A stretch of DNA of 34,374 nt from a virus, in the IMG/VR virus record IMGVR_UViG_3300034073_000375, positions 1-34,374 of that record; one strand, written 5' to 3'. The stretch's first letter is position 1. Each line of letters begins with the position of its first letter. This document shows positions 13,801 to 22,624 of this stretch, piece by piece. The position numbers and the translations under genes were made by a program. The notes under the pieces were generated by a model that was not told the DNA's origin, did no database searches, and saw only the letters and a list, made by a program, of their open reading frames with translations.

Positions 13801-16800
13801 AAGATACTAGTCTTCTTCTCGTTGAACAACTTCATACGCTCCGCATACTCCTTGTCCGAATCGTAGGAAGCCTTAGCCACCTTATCCAGTGCAGCATCTT
13901 CTGCGTTTTCCTCGATAGGAGACAGCTTGATGCGCTTAGAGAACTGAACAGCCGAGCGGGTAAACTGCGTAGGCGCGTTCAGGTTCATAAAGATTTTTGG
14001 AATGGGTATGATTTCTCCATTCATACTATGAGCTTGGAACAACTTAGCGTACTGCTCTACGTAATCAATAGGGTCAAGATTAAGGCGCTTTGAGTTTTTG
14101 CGAATCTGTGCTTCGTCAAGAATGACTCTAGCGTTTAATCTTTCTAATGTTTCTTGAAGAAGATTGACCTTCTCCGTCTCTGATAGGTTGTCAAATCCTG
14201 CTTGAGAAAGAGAATTCATAAGCTGGTCATACTTTTCAGACGGAAAAGCATACAGTACTCCAAGCTTATCAACGTATTCAAAATCACTAAGAAGAACTTC
14301 GTTATCCTTATTGACCTTAAGAGAGAATAGCTGTCCAACCTTGCGGATGTAGGCTTGGTTATTTAGTTGAATACGGCGGTAATTGCTTACCTCTTTATCG
14401 TGCTTGTGCTCCTTAGCCAAAAGGTCATTAGCTTCTTTAGCAACCTTTTCGTCTTTAGACTTTGACAGCTTAGTTAACTTGTCGATGTATTCCTTGTATA
14501 GACCGATGTTATCATCCTTACTGTCGGAAACCGCAGTGAAATCAACCCCAGCATACTCAATATCTGGGAACATCGTAGGAATAGTGTTTACGATTCTGCT
14601 GAATATCTCAGATGTTCCAGACGACAGGAATGGAGGTATGTTGTTGTATCCAAATACTTTAGAGTCATAGGCTACCCCAATGATTCTAGTATTAGGATTG
14701 TAGGTGAGATTTATAGTGTACTTATCCTGAAGCTCCTTACCCTTGTAGTCTTTTTTGATTACGTCAAGACCACGATAAAGCGTGGGTACTTTCCAAGTAT
14801 AGTCAAATGACGACGTTCTAGTATACAGGTCTCTAGAGGCTATGCCCTGACCCATAGTAGAAATAGCTAAGCGAAGGTCATCAATGGATACAACTCCTTC
14901 TTTGTCAATCTTGTCGTATATGCTTTTTACACTTCTGTCTTTATCTGAGGCCTTTTCGTTGTATTGGATTAGGCTGTTTAAAGTATCCTTGATGTAGGAC
15001 CTTAACTCAGGCCCAGGCTCTGAAAACTCAGAAAGCATAATTCTGTATCCAGCCTCTCCACTAGTTGAAACCGCAGGCTTATACAAGTAAGCTGTAAATG
15101 AAACTCCAATGTCAGAAATAGCTGCCTGCATATCAGCCTTTAACTCTGGGAACACAACATATCCAAAGTCGTTGGATACATAGTTTGGATTTACAAACGT
15201 CTTAAATGCAACCTTTGATACGTTGAGTTTAGCTATAGCAATAGCGTTGCCAAGGGAAACAAGCTGTTCTTGACTTGCGGCCTCATTTGTAGATGCATCT
15301 ACAATACCACGTTTAGTGAATTTAAGTCTGTGGTAGTTGTCAGATGAACCAGCTCCAACCTTACGAACGTGGACAATGCCATCTTTAGCATCAGCCATAA
15401 CAGCATCTACGTTTGAAGGCATCGCCTTTGAAAGGCTGACATCTTGGTGTACGATATATGCGTTTAGCTCAAAGCTCCTACTGGATGGAGCCATAGCAAG
15501 CATAAGAGCAATTCCTGGTCCATCCTCTCCCATCAGAGCCTTTTGAATAGATTCCGACGTATCAGCGTCAATATCCTCATCAACGTATGGGATAAGCTCC
15601 TCAATAGGAGTATCTAACCCTGAGTCAGTAATGAACGAATCTAGTCTTAGAGAAGCCAGATTAGAGCGAGATAACGATGAAGTCAGCTTGTCAACAATCT
15701 TAGCTCGTTGAACTTGATACTCATCAAGCAACGCTTGGAACGAAGCAGAGCTGTCGTCATACCCCATAGGGTTTAGTGGAGATGTGAACGCTTGGTATAG
15801 CAACTCGACATTGCCAGTTGCCATATGGACTTCGCTCATATAGCCGCGGATATACAGCTTCGATAGCTCGCTCATCGGAGCGTCACCAGTCTTGTAAACC
15901 ACGTCCTCTCTGGTCATACGCTCAACCATAGCGTCAGCATCCGCAGCAAACTCTTTAGCTTTAACCTTGCTAAATAGAGAGGCCATAATGCGCTCCTTAG
16001 CTTCCTCTAGCGTCTTGGTCTTGTACTGGCTAAACGAAGGAACCTCAGTGGCAGACGCTAACAGATTTGCAAAGTCATCAAGACGAGATGTAGAGTTGAA
16101 CTCAGCAATAGACATCGGGGTTGGGCGAAGCTGTTCGTCAAGCTCAACTTTTGCTGCATCTACTACATTATTGGCAAATGAACTTTGTGCGGCAGCCTCA
16201 GCAGAAGTATTGCGGATGTAATCTTGGAACGCATCAGAAAGAGCGGTATATGCAAGAGCTTCACGAATCTCTTTGTTGTTTAGTTCAATGCTCTCGTATA
16301 CCTTATTGCCCTTTATTTTGTTATATAGGCCCTCGCTCATAGCGATGTCGTTAAGCTCTTCGTAGCTGTCAACCGCTTGATTAACAATAGGGTCTGCTCC
16401 TTTTTTACTAGATAGAACTGAAGTCATCACCGAGCTAAATGCGCTAGGATTCTGTTCCTTCAGCATCTCAATAAACACAGCGCTGTAGCCGTAGATTGCT
16501 TGGTCTACGTTCTTAGCTGCTGCGTTGATGACGATGAACTTATCGGCCTTGATGTCTTTCGGGATATTGTATCCCTTCTTACGGAAGGAGTCAACAGCAT
16601 CTACGGGCATCATCTGCTCGACAACTGTTCCTGTTCTGAGGTCGGGGAAATTGAAGAATCCAACCTTTGATGCGTAGTCAAACTTCTTATCGTTGACAAC
16701 CACAAAGGGGAGCTTCATTTTAGTGGACAACTTTTCAATAAGCGGAAGCACCGTTGACAGGGCGGGGTTCAGGTTCTGAATTTCCTCAGCAGGAACAATG

Positions 16801-19800
16801 TCGGATTCAATGTCGATACGCACCTCTGAATCTTCAGCAAGGAAGCGACGAACGATAGTCTGTTTCTCTTGACGAGTGGAGAACTGGTATTTGTTCAGCG
16901 CACTACGTACGACAGTGCCATCCTTAATACGTACGGCCTTACCAGCAGCAAAGCTGTTGCGCATCTCGGTCAAGAAGTCAAGAAGCTCTTTCTTGTTTTG
17001 GATTCGCTTCTTGATTCCAAGGAAATTCAATAGCTTGTTAATCAGCGCCTTAACCTTATCAAAGAAAGTCGGGTGCTGGTCAAGCTGGTCAAAAAGCTCA
17101 GGCTCAGAGAACTGCGCCAAGAACTCTGTAAGGGTCTCCTTCGGGTTTCCTTCCTTGAGAACAACGCGCATACGGCGCATAGCCGTAGTGCGGGCAAGCT
17201 CCTCAGGAGCCGTCTCTACAATGCTGCGAATCTCGTTCGTGAGACGATTAGCAAAGAACGAATCCTTAGACACAAGAGCATCTACAATGGGGTGAATGAT
17301 TTCGTGGCGGATTACGCGGAACTCATTCTTGCTGATTTCTCTGTCTGAAGTGGGGGTTACTACTACGTGGATTTCTCCATTCTTATCGTCGTAGTATCCT
17401 TCTACATCGCCAGTGCGCTGGTTTTCTGGAAGAGTGCTATCAAGTGACTCCTGCGTGTAGTGCACGACCATCTTAACGTCGGGCATCACATTGTATAGAA
17501 CGCTCAAGTAGCGGTCAATGACAGCAGAAGTCTTCTTAGAAAGGCGAGAAACGGGCACCCCAATCTTAGCTACCTCAAGGTCGCTAATGGCATCACGCTC
17601 ATTCTGCGTCATAACCATAGAAGGCTTAGCAGCAGGGCGAGGCTTGGCCTTTACTTTTTTCTTGGTCTCTACGCGGCGAGTAACGGTTTCGTACGCCTGT
17701 TCAAAATCATACTGCGGGATGTCTCCAAGCTGTTCAATCTGTCCTTGGATAGCAATATCAAGGGCAAGGTTAGCGTCCTCTGCGGACTCACGAGCCTTAG
17801 ACAGCTTAGCTGCTTCTTCGGTTCGGTTGAGGATGACAAACGTCTGAGGAGATACGTCCTGACCAAGCGGAGTGCGCTTGCGGACACGAGCACCCATAAT
17901 GCGTCCGTCGTTATCGAAGATTGACTCTACGTATTCGATGTCTGTGATGCGCGGGAAGGCATCTACAATACGGCGGCTCTCAATGCGCTGAACGCCATCG
18001 GCCCACGTATCGCCAAGTCCTTTCTTGATTTCTTCTTCAGCAGCACGTCTATATGTTACAACATCTACGTTGCCATCAGGCTGTTCCTCAAGAATAGAGA
18101 CAGCGCCGTAGCGCTCATCGCCTACTCTTACTGGGGCATTACGGAGTCGCTCTGCGAGGGGGAGCTTTCCGACCTTTTCTGCTTTAGGGCGCTCAACTCT
18201 TTTAGGAGCTCCAACTGGGACTCTTTCGGTAACGTCTTGAGCAGTAATCTCTGTTTTGTTGTCATAGTAGTCAATTTCATCAAAAAGTTCTGTAAGAAGT
18301 TCTGTCGCCGCTTCTTTCTCGGCGCTCTCTGGCATAGCAGCAACATTGCTGATAGCTGAGAGAATCTGTTCCTGTGCAGCATTAGCATCGTTGATGTCGA
18401 CCTCTTGTCCATCCTGCATAGCTTGGAAGATGGGGAGAGAAGCAACAGCCTCAACTTCTGCCTCAAACTGCGGTAGGATTACTTCTTCTTGCTCAGATAC
18501 TTGAAGAACTCCACCTGCTTCAGGCGCTTCTTGGCCTGCTCCAGCGACAGGTTGGGCTTCGACAACGGTTTCCCCTTCGACGACAGCACTTGGTACTTGT
18601 CCTTCTTGCGAACTATCATATTGTTGTTCTATTTTTTTCTTTTCAGACATCAACTCCTCAACTCTAGACCGAATTTCGGTTTTAGCGCTTTTGGTTTTAG
18701 CTGCTGAAAATTGTTGCGTTAATCCCTCGATTCTAGCATCAATGAATCCAAGCATAAGCATATCCTGAATGGACATATTCTGACGCTCTTCCATTGAGGC
18801 ATTTTGCAAATCCTTAATAGAACTATCAACTCTAGCTAAAGAATCTTCAAGAATACCTTTTTCCTCAGTCGAAAGTTCTTCGTTCTCTAGGTCTTTTATT
18901 ATTTGATTCTTGTTCTTCTTAAGGTTATACAGGTCTCCTATCTTCCCAGTATTTGGCAATGTATATGGTAGCGCTCCAAATGCATAATCGGCTACAGTGG
19001 GGGCATATTGTCCAGTCAGTGCGGCACCTGGAGCTAATGCTCCGATAGCCATAGCCTCCCAACCTGAGCGAGCCGTCGGCAGCTTGTCTCCAGATAAATA
19101 TTTCCAAATAAGGTCAGCAGACCAGCTAAGCCCCTCTTCTGTTCCTTCTTCTCCTCCCGCGACTACAAAGTCCTTTCCGAATTGTTTTAAAGTATTGCCA
19201 AATGACTCTTTAGCTATTTCACGTTGAGCATCGTTTAAGCTAGAATTCCAAAGTTTAAAATCACCAATGAAACCAGCCTCAACCATCATCTCCTTTAATC
19301 CAGAGAATGTAGCGTATGCAACCTTTTCAGTGATAGACTTCTTTGGGTCGTCTTTTATTTCTCTCCACCCGCCATTGGCTCCAGCATATCCCGTCAGCCC
19401 AAAAGTAAATGGATTTTTGCTTATGTTGCTGGCAACAGTCTGTCTAGCTGCGTTCGCAGCCGCAGATATTCCTCCGCGAGCTGCAGCGGTAGACACACCG
19501 AATTCAGCCGCAGGAAGTGCCTCAAGCGCAGCAGCACCGCCAACTCCACCAAGTCCCATAAGTCCAGCCGCAGCAGCACTTAATCCAAGGGTGTTGGCCA
19601 CATCAACCCCAAGCTTCTTTGCTCCGCTAACAAAATCTTTTTGCTCAGTAAAGCCCTTGTCGGCATCTTTAGCGTCAACGCCAATACTCTCCAAATATGC
19701 TTGGTTCATATTATTGGCGTATTGATATACTCGCTCAGAGCCAGGCGCTACAGAGGGATATAACGTATTCAAAAAGAACTGAGCTCCAGCATTTGCCCAC

Positions 19801-20321
19801 AGTCCAACGCCCTCCATATTAGAATACGTATTCTTCATACGCTCTATTTCAAGCCTGTTAGCTTCAGCAGGAGTTAGCTGTTGGCCTTCTTGGAATACTT
19901 GTCCAGCGGCAATACGAGCATCAGCAACAGCCTTTGCTTGCGGCGACAGCATTGGAGCTATTGATTTTTCCGCTTCTCTTCTTGAAACTTGAGGGATTGG
20001 CAATAACTCATCTTTGCGCTGCGTAGGCTGCGCTCTTAATGCACCAAAATCACTCTTTGGCTCTTCCCTTTTTAAAGGCTGCGGTGAAGGTGTAGCTGTC
20101 TTTGCCGATGTAGACGGTGCAGGAACCTCCATAGATTCCTCCCTGCCCTGTAAACCATCGAAAAGCGATTGTTCTTTTTTTTTTACGCTACCGTACTTCT
20201 TCTTGAAGTCTCCTACAACGAACTGAATATTATCATCTGACTCACCATTAGCAACCATCTTGCTGACGATGCCGTCAAGCTTACTTCTGTCTTTTTCGGA
20301 TAAAATCAGTTCGTCTTCCAT
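10845..20321 (-). CDS. Giant polyvalent/internal virion (ejection) protein with metallopeptidase motif, 3158 aa
   Basis: One uninterrupted frame of 9.5 kb. The N-terminus is charged, then about residues 230-300 are Ala/Gly-rich and could enter membranes. A Pro/Glu-rich linker follows (about 560-640). A zinc metallopeptidase motif HEIIH lies at 1006-1010 (E1007 catalytic; H1006 and H1010 ligands). The C-terminal third has helical stretches and hydrophobic segments (about 2540-2610 and near 2767, GLMGLVFYNILTYGDDDYED) that recall LPD38-type regions of large polyvalent proteins. Such proteins are packaged and injected with phage DNA. I see no T7-like RNA polymerase motifs. It follows two other internal-type proteins in the late operon. 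Confidence 0.7.
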   Translation of the reverse strand: MEDELILSEKDRSKLDGIVSKMVANGESDDNIQFVVGDFKKKYGSVKKKEQSLFDGLQGREESMEVPAPSTSAKTATPSPQPLKREEPKSDFGALRAQPTQRKDELLPIPQVSRREAEKSIAPMLSPQAKAVADARIAAGQVFQEGQQLTPAEANRLEIERMKNTYSNMEGVGLWANAGAQFFLNTLYPSVAPGSERVYQYANNMNQAYLESIGVDAKDADKGFTEQKDFVSGAKKLGVDVANTLGLSAAAAGLMGLGGVGGAAALEALPAAEFGVSTAAARGGISAAANAARQTVASNISKNPFTFGLTGYAGANGGWREIKDDPKKSITEKVAYATFSGLKEMMVEAGFIGDFKLWNSSLNDAQREIAKESFGNTLKQFGKDFVVAGGEEGTEEGLSWSADLIWKYLSGDKLPTARSGWEAMAIGALAPGAALTGQYAPTVADYAFGALPYTLPNTGKIGDLYNLKKNKNQIIKDLENEELSTEEKGILEDSLARVDSSIKDLQNASMEERQNMSIQDMLMLGFIDARIEGLTQQFSAAKTKSAKTEIRSRVEELMSEKKKIEQQYDSSQEGQVPSAVVEGETVVEAQPVAGAGQEAPEAGGVLQVSEQEEVILPQFEAEVEAVASLPIFQAMQDGQEVDINDANAAQEQILSAISNVAAMPESAEKEAATELLTELFDEIDYYDNKTEITAQDVTERVPVGAPKRVERPKAEKVGKLPLAERLRNAPVRVGDERYGAVSILEEQPDGNVDVVTYRRAAEEEIKKGLGDTWADGVQRIESRRIVDAFPRITDIEYVESIFDNDGRIMGARVRKRTPLGQDVSPQTFVILNRTEEAAKLSKARESAEDANLALDIAIQGQIEQLGDIPQYDFEQAYETVTRRVETKKKVKAKPRPAAKPSMVMTQNERDAISDLEVAKIGVPVSRLSKKTSAVIDRYLSVLYNVMPDVKMVVHYTQESLDSTLPENQRTGDVEGYYDDKNGEIHVVVTPTSDREISKNEFRVIRHEIIHPIVDALVSKDSFFANRLTNEIRSIVETAPEELARTTAMRRMRVVLKEGNPKETLTEFLAQFSEPELFDQLDQHPTFFDKVKALINKLLNFLGIKKRIQNKKELLDFLTEMRNSFAAGKAVRIKDGTVVRSALNKYQFSTRQEKQTIVRRFLAEDSEVRIDIESDIVPAEEIQNLNPALSTVLPLIEKLSTKMKLPFVVVNDKKFDYASKVGFFNFPDLRTGTVVEQMMPVDAVDSFRKKGYNIPKDIKADKFIVINAAAKNVDQAIYGYSAVFIEMLKEQNPSAFSSVMTSVLSSKKGADPIVNQAVDSYEELNDIAMSEGLYNKIKGNKVYESIELNNKEIREALAYTALSDAFQDYIRNTSAEAAAQSSFANNVVDAAKVELDEQLRPTPMSIAEFNSTSRLDDFANLLASATEVPSFSQYKTKTLEEAKERIMASLFSKVKAKEFAADADAMVERMTREDVVYKTGDAPMSELSKLYIRGYMSEVHMATGNVELLYQAFTSPLNPMGYDDSSASFQALLDEYQVQRAKIVDKLTSSLSRSNLASLRLDSFITDSGLDTPIEELIPYVDEDIDADTSESIQKALMGEDGPGIALMLAMAPSSRSFELNAYIVHQDVSLSKAMPSNVDAVMADAKDGIVHVRKVGAGSSDNYHRLKFTKRGIVDASTNEAASQEQLVSLGNAIAIAKLNVSKVAFKTFVNPNYVSNDFGYVVFPELKADMQAAISDIGVSFTAYLYKPAVSTSGEAGYRIMLSEFSEPGPELRSYIKDTLNSLIQYNEKASDKDRSVKSIYDKIDKEGVVSIDDLRLAISTMGQGIASRDLYTRTSSFDYTWKVPTLYRGLDVIKKDYKGKELQDKYTINLTYNPNTRIIGVAYDSKVFGYNNIPPFLSSGTSEIFSRIVNTIPTMFPDIEYAGVDFTAVSDSKDDNIGLYKEYIDKLTKLSKSKDEKVAKEANDLLAKEHKHDKEVSNYRRIQLNNQAYIRKVGQLFSLKVNKDNEVLLSDFEYVDKLGVLYAFPSEKYDQLMNSLSQAGFDNLSETEKVNLLQETLERLNARVILDEAQIRKNSKRLNLDPIDYVEQYAKLFQAHSMNGEIIPIPKIFMNLNAPTQFTRSAVQFSKRIKLSPIEENAEDAALDKVAKASYDSDKEYAERMKLFNEKKTSIFSKKAWLDRQADIREAMIDGGMDYAENLMTLRAGAQANATDLFNRAEKQIYRDLSRGDIEALDQIIFMRRVIQIDSNWDERKALAEQNLNNFDAKMVVDIKAIDELIKSEKAKSKPDNKFISELENDKMNIRQQREKLKEYADDYAVRPQHPKGLNAEEAIQAITAMERKLGATMFGKLNMRADAYFNEFRNILRTYEQNGLIDKQTFDRFVKDDYEPRKFVEKIFEALDDEVFERSGMGLKQDVLKSIEEGSEGNLLMDSRMLLSLAYKSQEAKRFENIANRELAKEISPDSADFLRKANYATLFDGSIATDQYGNNKVDPADKGFTNVFYKENGKLRAFQLRNDMYVQWQDANRSFFGVGGRAKKILSALSGAPVLRAFATGYNVFFGFGLVVPESLAIVMARNKVYGKDSFLPVAILKMAKDYAVGIYSKATDQELVRDYFAHGGGMSFMSQEFRPEYRFKEKYKNSLEYALAKRWDKVAKGIAFTGETFEIGIRLAVYSRMISNLKQQYPDLAKTKDGLEKIKFMAAAEARSIVDFSKGGTLTKDLDAIAPYLNVAFQATAATFNGIKDNPKAFAEKFFQYAAGLMGLVFYNILTYGDDDYEDVDPYMRYRYHIILLPTKDEDGKRQYIRLKKPQQLLPLTVPIEMLAQSWASTINGKPKKFSDEEIKLAWENAADGVPFFVPGVDKAYDLMNRVPVMSVIAKSFFNYDSFRNATIVPEYIFGQVEPYAEGRSSDRVEYFYKALAKASESEFIPDISAPRLKAGVESIITSPTTNFLVGVAYGVLDLAARATTDALNVEDVDLSDKQLQESVEGRATRELKNIKSNATKVFVRSVNPNWPDYVKRAGSQQEIKLEESTEDYLASEKIKALAKKHKEQGRFEKNGKQYQEELNKILSGLPAEKRERIGRKYFYAIASSDKDKSLMSIRFADTPSEAARVFYDKFGKLEPEEFNDVMKDLRETGFRPNEEFYAVIRKLYTQKQ

Positions 20322-21643
20322 CAGTAGTCGTATTTCGCCCTAAGGTCCGCAGCGCTAGTCGCTTTGGGAGCCTCTGAAGCACGACTCGAAGATACGTCAT
20401 TTCCGAATAAGAAATTGTAAGTAGGGGCATCCTTCTTACGGATAAGATACTGTTGCAATGAAGCAATATCTTGAGGTGTAGCCTCCACCATTTCAGACTC
20501 TTGCGAGCCTCCGAAGACGTTAGCAGCATCACTTTCTCCGCCACCCTTGTAGGAAACGTAGACGCTTCCGTTAGGGAGCTTTCCAAACTCTACAATCTGA
20601 CGAGAGCCAGAATATATGCCGTCTTGAGCTTGGAACCCTGTAGCGGGCTCGCTTGGCACAGGAGGAACGATATTCGTACCTATAACACCCATTTCAACTT
20701 TAGAGCCTTCGCCTGACACAGGGCGCTCAAATGGACTGTGAAGAGTAGCCCCCTTAGGTGCGGCACCAAATCCAAATCCAAACGACGAGCCAGGCTGACG
20801 GTCGAGCTGGTCTTGCCGAACCTGATAAGGGTTGATGGAAGACTCAGGCACAAGAAGGTCGGTGTACTTGTAAACCTCGTCTGCATATTTGCCAATCCAG
20901 TTATTATACTGAGGATTCTGGTCGATATTCTCTATCTGAGTGTAGTCTGTTACCTGACCGCCCTCGCCAATCTGACGAAGGTTAACGCCAGACCAGATGG
21001 CTGCGTTCTTTTGGAACTCAGGGGACAGCATACGGGAAGACACGGTTTCTTGAATCCATTTCTCTCTATCGGCTGGATTAAACTTACCAGTCTTAGGGTC
21101 AATGTAGCTAAACTTGGCAGACTCATCCCAGTCCTTACGCACATCACGGGCGAGTTGGTATGGGTCCATCATCTTATACTCGAACTTTCTGTCAAGCACA
21201 AACGGCTGAGAGGCTCTAGATAAAATAGCGTTTCTGTCCAGCATCTCCGTGTTAACGCTGGAATACAGGTCTTTAGGAGACATACCGCGAAGATTGAACT
21301 TCTCTGGCTCCATCATAGCTGAAGTAGTCTCCTTAAGAACAGACTGAGTGTAGGCCATACCAGCACCAGCGAGTTCTGCATAATCTTGGTAGGCACGGTT
21401 CAGTGCAGCACGATTAGATGGGCTGTCATTCATCTCTACTTCCGTAGACAATGATTGAACCTCATCCCAAGCCTTCTGTACCTCTGGGCGAACTCCGTCA
21501 AGAAGCTGTCCCTTCTCCTTGGTGAACTTACTTAAATACTCCGTAAGCTGATTTTGCTTCGCCTCTTTCTGGGCCTTGAGCTGCTGGGCGTAGCCAACAA
21601 GGTCTGGAACATTTAATACTACGGGCGGTGGTGCTATTGCCAT
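20321..21643 (-). CDS. Probable internal virion/cargo protein, 440 aa
   Basis: The N-terminal half is helical and charged (VGYAQQLKAQKEAKQNQL; KAWDEVQSLSTEVEM), like phage inner-core or cargo proteins. The C-terminal half is Gly/Ser/Pro-rich and looser (FGFGFGAAPKGA, GGGESDAANVFGG). No enzyme motif is seen. It shares one base with the giant gene downstream and one with the 321-aa gene upstream, so these three are expressed together and probably assemble or are ejected together. Function is inferred from position only. Confidence 0.6.
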   Translation of the reverse strand: MAIAPPPVVLNVPDLVGYAQQLKAQKEAKQNQLTEYLSKFTKEKGQLLDGVRPEVQKAWDEVQSLSTEVEMNDSPSNRAALNRAYQDYAELAGAGMAYTQSVLKETTSAMMEPEKFNLRGMSPKDLYSSVNTEMLDRNAILSRASQPFVLDRKFEYKMMDPYQLARDVRKDWDESAKFSYIDPKTGKFNPADREKWIQETVSSRMLSPEFQKNAAIWSGVNLRQIGEGGQVTDYTQIENIDQNPQYNNWIGKYADEVYKYTDLLVPESSINPYQVRQDQLDRQPGSSFGFGFGAAPKGATLHSPFERPVSGEGSKVEMGVIGTNIVPPVPSEPATGFQAQDGIYSGSRQIVEFGKLPNGSVYVSYKGGGESDAANVFGGSQESEMVEATPQDIASLQQYLIRKKDAPTYNFLFGNDVSSSRASEAPKATSAADLRAKYDY

Positions 21644-22608
21644 TACTTCTGCTTATTGAATTTCTTTAACAACTGACGGAAGTATGCGCTTTCCTTGCTG
21701 AGCTTTTTCTGCTGTGAAGGATTCAAGATTACCTCTCCGCCAGTCATCTCTCCAATCTTCTCACCTTTTTGAATAATATCAATTGGGTTTGTTTTGTGGC
21801 TAAACTTACCTCCAGTAACCATACCTCCATCCTCTAGGAATGACGTTCTAGTTTTACCCAAAAGCTCCTCCTCGAGCTCAGTTATCTTAAATGGCGGAAG
21901 TGTTCTCATAATGTTTCCAGGCCCTGGCTTTTTAATGCCCAAATCTGGAAGCGCTACTGGCTCACCCGACAATCTAACCTTTCCTGCCGATGGAGATTCT
22001 GGCAATACACTAGATAAAGACCTTGGCTTCACCGAAGTAGCTTCAGCAGTAGGAACTTCAAACTTAGAATCTGGCTTCTCAAGGGCAAGGAGACCTTTAG
22101 CTGTTGAGCCTACCGCGCCAAATACATTTTGTAGTCCAGCAGCACGTGCGGCTTGGGCCTCCCCAAAGCGGGTTTCGTATACATCGCGAGCACGCCCTTG
22201 AGCACGCTCATCAGCAAGAGCAAGAGCCTCAGCAGCCTTCATCTCACGAAGCATCTGTGCATTCAGAACATCCTGCGTTTGGGTGGCTTGCTGCCTAGAA
22301 ATTCCAGAGATGCCAGCAGCAACAGACTGAGGGCCGCCAGCTTGAAGTGCCTGAAGGTAAGTGGCTGCGGCGCGGTTAATCTCATCGAGGTTTTGCTGTA
22401 CAAGCTGTTGATTCTGAGCGCTTTGGTAAAGCTCTCTAAAAGAGCTTGGCGTAGCCGTAGATGGAGCCTTTAGCTTTTGTGCTTGAGCTGTTCCGCCAAG
22501 ATACTGAGCGCCGCCAATAAGAGACTGGAGTGCACCAAGTCCAACTTGGGCAGCGATAGCGCCTCCTACGCTGTACTTTTTTACTTGTTTTCCTTTTTTA
22601 ACCTTCAT
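21643..22608 (-). CDS. Probable internal virion protein, 321 aa
   Basis: Starts MKVKKGKQVKKYSVGGAI with a Gly/Ala-rich, possibly membrane-active N-terminus (about 14-45), then a long Ala/Gln/Arg-rich helical region (about 60-165), a Pro/Ser-rich linker and the C-terminal element IGEMTGGEVILNPSQQ. The last motif I associate with internal proteins of Bacteroidota podovirus-like phages. It would form part of the inner core or ejectosome. The gene lies 16 nt after the nozzle-like gene and overlaps the 440-aa gene. Confidence 0.55.
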   Translation of the reverse strand: MKVKKGKQVKKYSVGGAIAAQVGLGALQSLIGGAQYLGGTAQAQKLKAPSTATPSSFRELYQSAQNQQLVQQNLDEINRAAATYLQALQAGGPQSVAAGISGISRQQATQTQDVLNAQMLREMKAAEALALADERAQGRARDVYETRFGEAQAARAAGLQNVFGAVGSTAKGLLALEKPDSKFEVPTAEATSVKPRSLSSVLPESPSAGKVRLSGEPVALPDLGIKKPGPGNIMRTLPPFKITELEEELLGKTRTSFLEDGGMVTGGKFSHKTNPIDIIQKGEKIGEMTGGEVILNPSQQKKLSKESAYFRQLLKKFNKQK

Positions 22609-22624
22609 ATTACAAAGATATTAT

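Noticed and set aside
10845-20321. Giant protein as an N4-type virion RNA polymerase
   Set aside because: Its size is similar, but no T7-like polymerase motifs could be found by eye; it carries HEIIH and LPD38-like regions instead.
22613-22620. TATCTTTG on the minus strand before the 321-aa gene
   Set aside because: Transcription would start at or after the start codon, and there is no -33 element.
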